Shown: positions 1 through 6,009 of the stretch, in pieces
How positions within the stretch are numbered: position 1 is the stretch's first letter
How the letters are laid out: each line of letters opens with the position of its first letter
Source of the DNA: Burkholderiales bacterium
GTDB taxonomy: Bacteria > Pseudomonadota > Gammaproteobacteria > Burkholderiales > Burkholderiaceae_D
Direction of reading: 5' to 3'
Assembly: GCA_005800405.1 (NCBI GenBank)
Contig: SYFN01000242.1
Coordinates: 1-6,009 of the forward strand
Length of the DNA stretch: 6,009 bases
Program-made: the position numbers and the translations under genes
Notes under the pieces: model-generated
Told to the model about the DNA's origin: nothing
What the model saw: only the letters and a program-made list of their open reading frames with translations
Database searches by the model: none

Positions 1-926
1 CTTTGCTGGCCAAGCGCATGGGCAAGCCGCGTGTGATCGCTGAAACCGGTGCGGGTCAGCATGGCGTGGCGACGGCCACCATTTGTGCCCGCTTCGGTCT
101 CGAGTGTGTGGTCTACATGGGCAGCGAAGATGTGAAACGGCAGGTGCAGAACGTCTACCGCATGCAGTTACTGGGTGCGACCGTCGTACCTGTTGAATCC
201 GGATCCAAAACACTCAAGGATGCGCTCAATGAAGCGATGCGCGATTGGGTGACCAATGTTGAAAATACTTTTTACATCATTGGTACCGTAGCCGGACCGC
301 ATCCGTATCCCATGATGGTGCGCGATTTTCAATCGGTGATTGGCCAAGAGTGCATAGAACAAATGCCAGACCTCACTGGCCGTCAGCCCGATTATGTGAT
401 GGCCTGCATCGGTGGTGGCTCCAATGCGATGGGAATTTTTTATCCGTACATTCGATACCCTGAGGTCAAGCTGATTGGTGTCGAGGCGGCAGGCGAGGGT
501 ATTGCCAGTGGCAAGCACTCCGCATCGCTGTTGGGTGGCATTCCCGGTGTGCTGCATGGTAATCGCACGTACCTGCTGCAGGATGCCAACGGCCAGATCA
601 TTGAGACGCATTCCGTTTCTGCCGGCCTTGATTATCCCGGGGTTGGTCCTGAACATGCGTGGCTCAAAGATTCCAGCCGGGCAGAGTATGTGTGCGTGAC
701 GGATGATGAGGCGGTTCAGGCCTTTCATCACTGCTGCCGCATCGAAGGCATCATTCCTGCACTCGAATCCGCACATGCGCTGGCTTATGCCGCAAAGTTT
801 GCGAGTACCCAGTCCAAAGACAAGACGATTCTGGTCAACCTCTCAGGGCGTGGCGACAAGGACATGCACACCGTGGCCGAGTACGACAAAGAGCACGTCC
901 CACTGCACGAGCAGACAAAGGGCTAA
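1..926 (+). CDS. trpB: Tryptophan synthase beta chain, 3' part (5' end outside window)
   Basis: TrpB condenses indole, channelled from the alpha subunit, with L-serine to make L-tryptophan using pyridoxal phosphate (PLP) in the cytoplasm. The frame is open from the first base: bases 1-2 end a codon and codon 3-5 begins Leu-Leu-Ala-Lys. About 307 residues remain of roughly 400, so about 95 N-terminal residues are missing, including the PLP-binding lysine of the GAHKINN motif. Visible family marks, in fragment numbering, are ETGAGQHG at 14-21 (its Glu matches catalytic Glu109 of the Salmonella enzyme), GPHPYP at 98-103, the PLP-phosphate loop GGGSN at 137-141, [13 protein letters not shown] at 206-218, GIIPALES at 249-256, and NLSGRGDKD at 279-287 with the serine that contacts the PLP ring nitrogen. 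The stop is TAA at 924-926. trpA follows after 11 nt, so the two are surely co-transcribed. No frameshift is seen. Confidence 0.98.
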   Translation, partial: LLAKRMGKPRVIAETGAGQHGVATATICARFGLECVVYMGSEDVKRQVQNVYRMQLLGATVVPVESGSKTLKDALNEAMRDWVTNVENTFYIIGTVAGPHPYPMMVRDFQSVIGQECIEQMPDLTGRQPDYVMACIGGGSNAMGIFYPYIRYPEVKLIGVEAAGEGIASGKHSASLLGGIPGVLHGNRTYLLQDANGQIIETHSVSAGLDYPGVGPEHAWLKDSSRAEYVCVTDDEAVQAFHHCCRIEGIIPALESAHALAYAAKFASTQSKDKTILVNLSGRGDKDMHTVAEYDKEHVPLHEQTKG

Positions 927-937
927 GGCGACTCATC

Positions 938-1744
938 ATGTCCAGAATCCAGACAACGTTTGCCGATCTGCAGTCGCAGAAAAAAAAGGCGCTGATCACC
1001 TTCATCACTGCCGGCGATCCGGCACCTGAACTCACCGTGCCATTAATGCATGCCCAGGTGAAGGCGGGCGCCGATATCCTCGAACTCGGCGTGCCATTTT
1101 CCGATCCGATGGCCGAAGGTCCGGTGATTCAGCGGGCCAATGAGCGTGCGCTGAAATTCAATATCGGTATGCGTGATGTGCTCGGGTATGTGCGCAAATT
1201 CCGCAAAGAAAACCTGCACACGCCGGTCGTGCTGATGGGCTATGCGAATCCTATCGAGCGTATGGGTCTCGACGATTTTGTCACGGAAGCGAAAGCGGCC
1301 GGTGCGGATGGCGCCATCGTGGTCGACTATCCGCCAGAAGAAGCAGCGGAGTTCGCCGACAAACTCAAAGCGCAGGACATGGACCTGATCTTTTTGCTCG
1401 CACCCACGTCGACAGAGCAGCGTATCAAGCAGGTCGCGCAGATCAGTAGTGGCTTTTCTTACTACGTGTCGCTGCGTGGGGTGACGGGTGCCGGTCATAT
1501 CGACACCGTCGAGGTCGCCAGCCGTATCGCCGCCATTCGCGCCCATGTGAAGCTGCCGATTGGCGTGGGCTTCGGTATCCGGGATGCAGCAACGGCCAAG
1601 GCGGTGGCATCGGTATCGGATGCGATCGTGATCGGCAGCCGCATTATCCAGGAGCTGGAGAAAACGCCCAAGGACCAGGCGGTGGCAGCGGTCCATGACT
1701 TTCTGTCGGGCATACGCGCGGCGATCGATGAAGTCCCGGCCTGA
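938..1744 (+). CDS. trpA: Tryptophan synthase alpha chain
   Basis: TrpA cleaves indole-3-glycerol phosphate to indole and glyceraldehyde-3-phosphate; indole passes through the tunnel to TrpB. The protein has 268 residues, the normal length for this TIM-barrel family. The ATG at 938 is preceded by AAGG at 925-928, which overlaps the trpB stop. Family marks are ITAGDP at 23-28, the active-site segment ELGVPFSDP at 49-57 with catalytic Glu49, MGYANP at 100-105, LLAPTS at 153-158, the mobile-loop segment RGVTGAG at 180-186 with Thr183, the phosphate-binding GVGFGIRD at 209-216, and IGSRII at 232-237. One oddity is that the second catalytic acid, Asp60 in the enteric enzymes, is Glu here (codon GAA, 1115-1117). 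A run of eight A's at 980-987 encodes Lys15-17. Some Betaproteobacteria carry a methyltransferase gene between trpB and trpA; none is present here. Confidence 0.98.
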   Translation: MSRIQTTFADLQSQKKKALITFITAGDPAPELTVPLMHAQVKAGADILELGVPFSDPMAEGPVIQRANERALKFNIGMRDVLGYVRKFRKENLHTPVVLMGYANPIERMGLDDFVTEAKAAGADGAIVVDYPPEEAAEFADKLKAQDMDLIFLLAPTSTEQRIKQVAQISSGFSYYVSLRGVTGAGHIDTVEVASRIAAIRAHVKLPIGVGFGIRDAATAKAVASVSDAIVIGSRIIQELEKTPKDQAVAAVHDFLSGIRAAIDEVPA

Positions 1745-1754
1745 GGAAAGGCTT

Positions 1755-1793
1755 CGCTCGCTCCGAGCGGCGCGGCCGATTTTTGGCGCTCGG
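1755..1793 (+). repeat. Overlapping inverted repeats after trpA (alternative stems)
   Basis: CGCTCG (1755-1760) pairs with CGAGCG (1764-1769) across a CTC loop. The same central segment, as CCGAGCG (1763-1769), is also a perfect complement of CGCTCGG at 1787-1793. The two stems exclude each other. A T5 tract (1780-1784) lies inside the second loop, 10 nt after the first stem. That spacing is too wide for a classical intrinsic terminator. A third CGCTCGG occurs at 1892-1898. The pairing is visible in the sequence; a role as a weak terminator or attenuator between trpA and accD is only inference. Confidence 0.4.
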
Positions 1794-1802
1794 GAACATC
1801 GA

Positions 1803-1822
1803 CCGACATTAATCATTGTCGG
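1803..1822. repeat. Inverted repeat CCGACA-N8-TGTCGG between trpA and accD
   Basis: Two perfect 6-base arms (1803-1808 and 1817-1822) flank an AT-rich 8-base centre. The element lies in the 179-nt trpA-accD gap, upstream of the possible accD promoter, and is followed by AT-rich sequence. It could be a protein-binding dyad or an RNA hairpin. I do not recognise it as the operator of a particular regulator. Confidence 0.35.
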
Positions 1823-1847
1823 AATTGTAATTTTCAGTGCTTTCGGG

Positions 1848-1877
1848 CTGGCTCCGGCGCTGGCCGAGGGGTAGAAT
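1848..1877 (+). promoter_or_regulatory. Possible sigma-70 promoter for accD
   Basis: TAGAAT at 1872-1877 matches the -10 consensus at five of six positions and lies 46 nt before the accD start. The best -35 at a suitable distance is CTGGCT (1848-1853, 18-nt spacer), which matches only three of six positions. The call therefore rests mainly on the -10 box and on the gap being long enough to hold a promoter. If real, it would let accD and downstream genes be expressed independently of trp transcription. Confidence 0.3.
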
Positions 1878-1899
1878 GCCGACCTAACGGTCGCTCGGC
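1878..1899 (+). repeat. Small hairpin in the accD leader
   Basis: CGACC (1880-1884) and GGTCG (1889-1893) form a 5-bp stem closed by a TAAC loop. Two further pairs (GC 1878-1879 with GC 1898-1899) are possible across a 4-nt bulge. The hairpin lies just downstream of the TAGAAT box and about 10 nt before the purine-rich accD ribosome-binding region, so it would sit at or near the 5' end of an accD-initiated transcript. It is short enough to be chance. Confidence 0.25.
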
Positions 1900-1923
1900 G
1901 TCCACTCAGAGAAAGAGAGCCCC

Positions 1924-2796
1924 ATGAGCTGGTTAGAGAAACTCCTTCCGCCCCGAATTCAACGCTCCGATGCCAGCAGCCGCCGCTCGGTTCCCGAAGG
2001 TCTGTGGGTCAAATGCCCTTCTTGTGAAGCCGTGCTCTACCGCACCGACCTCGAATCCAATCAGCAAGTCTGCCCCAAGTGTGATCATCACATGCGCATT
2101 CGTGCGCGCGGTCGTCTGGATGCCTTGCTCGATAACGAAGGCCGCTACGAGATCGGACAGGAGGTGCTTCCAGTCGACACCCTGAAGTTCAAAGACAGCA
2201 AAAAATATCCCGAGCGTCTGAAGTCCGCGATGGATGCGACTGGCGAAACTGATGCGCTCATCGTTGTGGGTGGTGCCATCATGTCAGTGCCTGTAGTGGT
2301 AGCTTGTTTCGAATTCGAATTCATGGGTGGCTCGATGGGTGCGGTGGTTGGCGAGCGTTTTGCGCGCGGCGCGCAGACAGCCTTGGAGCAAAAAGTACCG
2401 TTCATCTGTATCACTGCCACGGGCGGTGCGCGAATGCAGGAAGGATTGCTGTCCTTGATGCAGATGGCAAAGACGACCTCCATGCTCACCAAACTATCCG
2501 AAAAAAAACTTCCCTTCATCTCGGTGCTGACGGATCCCACGATGGGTGGTGTGTCCGCATCCTTTGCTTTCATGGGTGATGTGGTGATCGCCGAACCCAA
2601 GGCCTTGATCGGTTTTGCGGGGCCGCGCGTGATCGAAAACACCGTGCGTGAAAAACTACCGGAAGGTTTTCAGCGCTCCGAATTCATTATCCAGAAAGGT
2701 GCGATCGACATGATTGTGGATCGGCGCAAGATGCGAGAGGAAATCGCGCACCTGCTCGCCATTCTGCAGAATCAGCCGCCAGAAGTGTTGGCCTGA
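1924..2796 (+). CDS. accD: Acetyl-CoA carboxylase carboxyltransferase subunit beta
   Basis: AccD pairs with AccA to move the carboxyl group from carboxybiotin on AccB to acetyl-CoA, giving malonyl-CoA for fatty acid synthesis. The 290-residue length is typical. The N-terminus has the four-cysteine zinc ribbon of bacterial AccD: Cys31, Cys34, Cys50 and Cys53 (CPSC ... CPKC). The crotonase-fold carboxyltransferase domain follows, with FEFMGGSMG at 131-139, the oxyanion/CoA segment [10 protein letters not shown] at 165-174, [17 protein letters not shown] at 203-219, and the ending segment [20 protein letters not shown] at 231-250. The ATG at 1924 is the start that yields the usual [11 protein letters not shown]-terminus. 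A purine-rich AGAGAAAGAGAG stretch at 1908-1919 serves as a loose ribosome binding site. In E. coli the zinc ribbon also binds acc mRNA, but nothing here shows that directly. An A8 run at 2501-2508 lies inside the gene. AccA, AccB and AccC are not in the window. Confidence 0.98.
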   Translation: MSWLEKLLPPRIQRSDASSRRSVPEGLWVKCPSCEAVLYRTDLESNQQVCPKCDHHMRIRARGRLDALLDNEGRYEIGQEVLPVDTLKFKDSKKYPERLKSAMDATGETDALIVVGGAIMSVPVVVACFEFEFMGGSMGAVVGERFARGAQTALEQKVPFICITATGGARMQEGLLSLMQMAKTTSMLTKLSEKKLPFISVLTDPTMGGVSASFAFMGDVVIAEPKALIGFAGPRVIENTVREKLPEGFQRSEFIIQKGAIDMIVDRRKMREEIAHLLAILQNQPPEVLA

Positions 2797-2823
2797 TTGC
2801 TTCGCCTTGCATCGTCGACACGA

Positions 2824-2845
2824 GATCCTAGCTGTCGCTGGGATC
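2824..2845 (+). repeat. Strong hairpin between accD and folC
   Basis: GATCCTAGC (2824-2832) pairs with GCTGGGATC (2837-2845) over nine positions, eight Watson-Crick and one T-G wobble, with a TGTC tetraloop. It begins 27 nt after the accD stop. No T-run follows, so it is not a standard intrinsic terminator. An mRNA 3'-end stabiliser for accD, a processing site, or a member of a dispersed intergenic repeat family would each fit. I see no second copy in the window. Confidence 0.5.
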
Positions 2846-2892
2846 CAGTGATGTTGCGCAGCGCCTGAACTTATCTGCAAATTTTCTCCACC

Positions 2893-4170
2893 ATGCCGCT
2901 TTCGCTCAATGACTGGCTGACCCGCCTCGAATCACTCCATCCTAAAGCCATTGAGATGGGACTCGATCGTATCAGCCAGGTCGCAGATCGACTCGGCATT
3001 CGGTTTGACTGCCCGGTGATCACGGTTGGTGGCACCAATGGCAAAGGCTCTACGTGCGCGATGCTGGAAGCGATTCTTTTGCAAGGTGGCTACCGTGTTG
3101 GTCTGTATACCTCGCCGCATCTGCTGCAATTCAATGAGCGCGCACGCATCAATGGTGAGCTGGCCAGCGATGAGGCCTTGTGTGCCAATTTTGAAGTCGT
3201 CGAGGCAGCGCGTCAGGATATGTCGCTGACGTATTTCGAATTTACGACGCTGGCTATTCTCAACTACTTTGCCGATGCTGGCCTGGATGCGGTCATTCTC
3301 GAGGTCGGGCTGGGCGGTCGTCTGGATGCGGTCAATCTGATTGATCCTGATGTCGCCATCGTCACCAGCGTCGACCTTGATCATCAAGACTATCTGGGTG
3401 ATACCCGCGAGAAGATAGGCTTTGAGAAAGCCGGCATTTTCCGCTCTGGTCGCACCGCGATTTGCAGTGATCCCTCGCCACCGCAAGCCCTGCTCGATCA
3501 CGCTGCCGCCATTGGTGCTGATCTTTGGTTGTTCGGGCGCGACTTCAATTACTCGGGTGATCGACAGCAGTGGAATTATGGCGGACGCCAGCAGCGCCGC
3601 AATGCACTGGCCTATCCCAGTTTGCGTGGCGCAAATCAGCTACTCAATGCGAGTGCTGCGCTCGCCGCGCTGGAAGCCTTGCGAGAACGTTTGCCATTGG
3701 GCGCACAGGAAGTTCGCAGCGGGCTGGTGATGGTGGAATTGCCCGGACGCTTTCAGGTCTTGCCCGGACGTCCCGCCGTGATCCTCGATGTTGCTCACAA
3801 TCCGCATGCCGCTGCAACGCTGTCGCAAAATCTCGATCAGATGGGCTTTCATGCCTACACGCATGCGGTTTTTGGTGCCATGGCTGACAAGGATATTACG
3901 GGCATCTTGGCCCAGCTGGTGGATCGTATCGACCATTGGTATTTGACGGATCTGCCGCTGCCGCGTGCAGCCAGTGCAGCAGCGCTGGCTGAGTCACTGT
4001 CGCAGGCAGGTGTGCGGCCGAGTACAGTGCCCGGCGCTGAGCACAGTATTCAGTGTTTTGCGACCCCGGCGGAGGCTTATGCCGCGGCGCGGGGGCGCGC
4101 CACCGAGAATGATAGAATTGCGGTCTTCGGGTCATTCGTTACGGTGGCCGGCGTGATGGCTGTCAGATAG
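2893..4170 (+). CDS. folC: Dihydrofolate synthase / folylpolyglutamate synthase
   Basis: FolC is an ATP-dependent Mur-ligase-family enzyme. In proteobacteria it usually both joins glutamate to dihydropteroate and extends tetrahydrofolate with further glutamates, keeping folates in the cell and usable by C1 enzymes. The 425-residue length is normal. Motifs in order are the ATP P-loop GGTNGKGST at 46-54, TSPHL at 73-77, EVGLGGRLDAVN at 137-148, VTSVDLDHQDYLGDT at 157-171, FEKAGIFR at 177-184 (its lysine is the expected carbamylated metal-bridging residue), GANQLLNA at 246-253, the C-terminal-domain motif DVAHNPHA at 299-306, and FGSFVTVA at 412-419. ATG 2893 is the first ATG after an in-frame TGA at 2866-2868 and keeps the conserved N-terminal helix. 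The bases before it (TTTTCTCCACC) carry no clear Shine-Dalgarno. It lies 96 nt after accD and 50 nt before the SPOR gene. Dual activity is inferred from the class. Confidence 0.96.
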   Translation: MPLSLNDWLTRLESLHPKAIEMGLDRISQVADRLGIRFDCPVITVGGTNGKGSTCAMLEAILLQGGYRVGLYTSPHLLQFNERARINGELASDEALCANFEVVEAARQDMSLTYFEFTTLAILNYFADAGLDAVILEVGLGGRLDAVNLIDPDVAIVTSVDLDHQDYLGDTREKIGFEKAGIFRSGRTAICSDPSPPQALLDHAAAIGADLWLFGRDFNYSGDRQQWNYGGRQQRRNALAYPSLRGANQLLNASAALAALEALRERLPLGAQEVRSGLVMVELPGRFQVLPGRPAVILDVAHNPHAAATLSQNLDQMGFHAYTHAVFGAMADKDITGILAQLVDRIDHWYLTDLPLPRAASAAALAESLSQAGVRPSTVPGAEHSIQCFATPAEAYAAARGRATENDRIAVFGSFVTVAGVMAVR

Positions 4171-4220
4171 CTTTTCTGATCTCTCATCAAACACAATTCA
4201 GCAACGCAATCAACTTTCTT

Positions 4221-4964
4221 ATGGGCTTGTTCTCGTTCCCTGGTAAAAACCAGCAGGATGCCGATGACGATCTGGACGTGCCGGTCAAGCCGCGCCGTTC
4301 GCGCCGCAGCCCTACGCAGGATGAAGAACCTATCGATCCCATGCTGCCAGAGAAGCAGCGCGCACGCCGCCGCTTGATTGGTGCGACGGCACTGGTGTTG
4401 GCGGCCATTATCGGATTACCGATGATTTTCGATGCCGATCCCAACAAACCGCTGGCAGATGATGTCGAGACGCAGATTCCCGACAAAACGTCATCAGCAC
4501 CTGAGAGCGCAAAGCCTCAGCCCGCACCGCAATTAGTTACACAAAAGGTCGTCGAGTCGCCCGCATCTGGACAGCCGCCGGCGCCTCCCCAGCTGCCTTC
4601 CGAGATAAAGACAGCGCCCGAACCGGCAAAAACGGTCAAACCAAACACGCAAGCCTCTTACAAACCGACTCCAGACAAAACGGCCGAGGACAAAGCAACC
4701 GGCGAGGAAGACAAATCTCAGGCTAAGGAAAAAGCGCGCAAATATCTGCTACAGGTCGCCGCAGTTAATAGCAAGACAAAAGCGGACGATTTGAAGAGCC
4801 GCCTGAAAAAATCGGGTATCAAGGCGTACTCAGAGAAAATCAGCACCAAGGAAAGCGATCGTTTCCGTGTTCGCGTAGGGCCGTTTGCCACTCGCGAAGA
4901 AGCAGAGAAAATGCAGTCGCGGGTGAAGAAGCTGGGTCTGAATGGTAGCGTGCAGTCCATGTAG
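4221..4964 (+). CDS. SPOR-domain inner-membrane protein (DedD-like)
   Basis: This 247-residue protein has the layout of the SPOR proteins found between folC and cvpA/purF in Beta- and Gammaproteobacteria (DedD in E. coli). A short charged cytoplasmic N-terminus ends in a basic cluster (QRARRR, 46-51). One hydrophobic membrane segment follows (about 52-70, LIGATALVLAAIIGLPMIF). Next is a long periplasmic linker rich in Pro, Lys, Ala and Glu (about 71-172), and then a C-terminal SPOR domain (about 174-247) with YLLQVAAV at its first strand and FRVRVGPFATREEAEKM near the end. SPOR domains bind glycan strands lacking stem peptides at division sites, so a role in septation is likely by family. Start 4221 gives the MGLFSF N-terminus usual in this family. 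No Shine-Dalgarno is visible upstream; Met41 is the only later alternative, but it would discard most of the cytoplasmic tail. The symbol is left empty because orthology to dedD rests on position and architecture. Confidence 0.9.
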   Translation: MGLFSFPGKNQQDADDDLDVPVKPRRSRRSPTQDEEPIDPMLPEKQRARRRLIGATALVLAAIIGLPMIFDADPNKPLADDVETQIPDKTSSAPESAKPQPAPQLVTQKVVESPASGQPPAPPQLPSEIKTAPEPAKTVKPNTQASYKPTPDKTAEDKATGEEDKSQAKEKARKYLLQVAAVNSKTKADDLKSRLKKSGIKAYSEKISTKESDRFRVRVGPFATREEAEKMQSRVKKLGLNGSVQSM

Positions 4965-4967
4965 AGT

Positions 4968-4996
4968 GTCCGGCTTCGCCGGACGTCACGTTTTTT
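4968..4996 (+). terminator. Hairpin plus T6 tract in the purF leader (terminator- or attenuator-like)
   Basis: GTCCGGC (4968-4974) and GCCGGAC (4978-4984) form a perfect 7-bp GC-rich stem with a TTC loop. Two G-T wobble pairs can extend it outward to 4966-4986. Six T's follow at 4991-4996, 6 nt after the perfect stem or 4 nt after the extended one. An intrinsic terminator normally has the T-run directly against the stem, so this is likely leaky at best. It begins only 4 nt after the SPOR stop and directly precedes the purF ribosome binding site, so it may modulate readthrough into purF. Confidence 0.45.
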
Positions 4997-4997
4997 G

Positions 4998-5003
4998 AAG
5001 GAG
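4998..5003 (+). promoter_or_regulatory. Strong ribosome binding site of purF
   Basis: AAGGAG ends 7 nt before the ATG at 5011, a near-ideal Shine-Dalgarno and spacing. It fixes the purF start. It contrasts with folC and the SPOR gene, which have no recognisable Shine-Dalgarno. Confidence 0.8.
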
Positions 5004-5010
5004 CCCCACC

Positions 5011-6009
5011 ATGTGCGGCATTGTTGGCGTCGTTTCGCATGGCCCTGTGAATCAGCTCATCTATGATGCGCTGCTGCTGTTGCAGCACCGCGGTCAGGAT
5101 GCCGCCGGTATCGCGACCAGTCACGGCAATACCTTCAGCATGCACAAGGCCAATGGCCTGGTGCGCGACGTTTTCCGCACCCGAAATATGCGTTCCTTGC
5201 CGGGTAATTCAGGCATAGGCCAATGTCGTTACCCGACTGCCGGATCTTCCAGCGAGGAAGAAGCGCAGCCGTTTTATGTGAATGCGCCCTTTGGCATTAC
5301 GCTGGCACACAACGGCAATCTCACGAATGCTGATCAGCTCAAGATCGAAATGTTCAAGAAAGATCGTCGGCACATCAACACGGACTCCGATTCCGAAGTG
5401 CTGTTAAATGTACTGGCGCATGAGATGCAGCAGGGCACCAGCAGTTTTTCTCTTGACCCATCAATTCTGTTCAAGGCAGTCGCCGCGCTGCACCGGCGGG
5501 TGCGTGGCTCCTACGCAGTGGTTGCCCAGATTGCGGGCTATGGCCTGCTGGCTTTTCGTGATCCGTATGGCATTCGTCCGCTATGCATTGGCTTCAATGA
5601 CACCGAAAACGGCACGGAGTATCTGGTCGCCAGTGAATCGGTAGCGCTGGAGGGTCTGGGTTTTCACTTCCTGCGAGACGTGATGCCGGGCGAAGCGATT
5701 TTTATCGACAACGAGGGCAAGCTCTACAACGAACAGTGCGCTGACAATCCGGTTCTGAATCCCTGTGCGTTTGAGTTCGTCTATCTCGCACGCCCCGATT
5801 CGGTGATTGATGGTGCCTCGGTTTATGCGACCCGATTGAAAATGGGTGAGTATCTGGCCGAAAAAATACGGCGCGAATTCTCCGCCGGTGATATCGATGT
5901 GGTCATGCCGATTCCTGATTCCTCGCGTCCCTCGGCGATGGAATTGGCCATGATCCTGAACCTTGACTATCGTGAAGGTTTCATCAAGAACCGCTACATC
6001 GGCCGGACC
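5011..6009 (+). CDS. purF: Amidophosphoribosyltransferase, 5' part (3' end outside window)
   Basis: PurF catalyses the first committed step of purine synthesis, transferring glutamine-derived ammonia to PRPP to give 5-phosphoribosylamine. The frame is open from 5011 to the last base, giving 333 codons of about 500-510 expected. It starts MCGIVGVV; Cys2 becomes the N-terminal catalytic nucleophile of the class II glutaminase after Met removal. Further glutaminase marks are [10 protein letters not shown] at 24-33, RYPTAGSSS at 73-81, AHNGNLTN at 99-106 (oxyanion Asn/Gly) and [10 protein letters not shown] at 124-133, then [10 protein letters not shown] at 182-191 and ASESVAL at 207-213. [21 protein letters not shown] (about 244-264) links to the phosphoribosyltransferase domain, whose start is present ([16 protein letters not shown], 296-311; [10 protein letters not shown] at the end). 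The PRPP loop (VDDSIVRGTT in relatives) lies beyond the window. Residue 72, before the glutamine-binding Arg73, is Cys, whereas relatives I recall have Val. cvpA, the usual upstream neighbour, is absent. Confidence 0.97.
   Translation, partial: MCGIVGVVSHGPVNQLIYDALLLLQHRGQDAAGIATSHGNTFSMHKANGLVRDVFRTRNMRSLPGNSGIGQCRYPTAGSSSEEEAQPFYVNAPFGITLAHNGNLTNADQLKIEMFKKDRRHINTDSDSEVLLNVLAHEMQQGTSSFSLDPSILFKAVAALHRRVRGSYAVVAQIAGYGLLAFRDPYGIRPLCIGFNDTENGTEYLVASESVALEGLGFHFLRDVMPGEAIFIDNEGKLYNEQCADNPVLNPCAFEFVYLARPDSVIDGASVYATRLKMGEYLAEKIRREFSAGDIDVVMPIPDSSRPSAMELAMILNLDYREGFIKNRYIGRT

Noticed and set aside
168..776. Open frame of 202 codons on the minus strand opposite trpB
   Set aside because: It lies wholly inside conserved trpB coding sequence and has no recognisable domain; it is a shadow frame.
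1043..1816. Long open frame (257 codons) on the minus strand opposite trpA
   Set aside because: It is antisense to a complete, clearly conserved trpA. Its translation is Arg/His-rich low-complexity sequence without recognisable motifs, typical of a shadow frame in GC-rich coding DNA.
2311..2322. Tandem GAATTC GAATTC inside accD
   Set aside because: It simply encodes Glu-Phe-Glu-Phe in the conserved FEFMGGSMG region; no repeat or cloning artefact is needed to explain it.
2932..3501. Open frame of 189 codons on the minus strand opposite folC
   Set aside because: It covers the conserved P-loop half of folC and shows no motif of its own; it is a shadow frame.
4113..4118. TAGAAT near the end of folC as a -10 box for the SPOR gene
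   Set aside because: At the proper distance upstream there is only GC-rich sequence with no -35-like hexamer, and the box lies inside coding sequence about 100 nt from the next gene.
4163..4179. TCAGA / TCTGA inverted repeat spanning the folC stop, with a TTTT tract
   Set aside because: The stem is only 5 bp and the T's lie in the loop and the second arm rather than after the stem, so it does not support a terminator.

Overview
This window is a run of co-directional (+ strand) biosynthetic housekeeping genes: trpB (3' part), trpA, accD, folC, a SPOR-domain membrane protein (DedD-like) and purF (5' part). The gene order and the protein sequences match the trp-accD-folC-SPOR-purF cluster of Betaproteobacteria. 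Within that class, the wording of TrpA, FolC and PurF looks like Burkholderiales, perhaps near Oxalobacteraceae; this is recalled family knowledge, not a search result. Base composition is moderately GC-rich by eye. I see no sign of horizontal transfer: no tRNA, insertion sequence, phage gene or CRISPR array.

Layout. Bases 1-926 hold the C-terminal three quarters of tryptophan synthase beta, followed after 11 nt by tryptophan synthase alpha (938-1744). A 179-nt gap (1745-1923) is the largest non-coding stretch. It contains several small inverted repeats and a possible -10 element for accD. accD (1924-2796) encodes the beta subunit of acetyl-CoA carboxylase carboxyltransferase. A 96-nt gap with one strong 9-bp hairpin leads to folC (2893-4170), the folate polyglutamating enzyme. 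After 50 nt comes a 247-residue single-pass membrane protein with a C-terminal SPOR domain (4221-4964). A 46-nt gap with a GC-rich hairpin, a T6 tract and a strong ribosome binding site leads into purF (5011 to the window end), the first enzyme of purine synthesis.

How the genes work together. They serve four different pathways (tryptophan, fatty acid, folate, purine) plus cell-envelope/division biology. The likely link is shared growth-rate-coupled transcription rather than one pathway. TrpA and TrpB form the alpha2-beta2 complex. AccD needs AccA, AccB and AccC encoded elsewhere. FolC supplies polyglutamylated folates that support purine formyl transfers downstream of PurF.

Points for a second look: cvpA, which usually lies between the SPOR gene and purF in this cluster, is absent. 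TrpA carries Glu instead of the usual catalytic Asp at position 60. The trpA-accD gap has mutually exclusive stems, and the purF leader has a hairpin plus T-tract against its ribosome binding site. I found no previously undescribed multi-gene system here.
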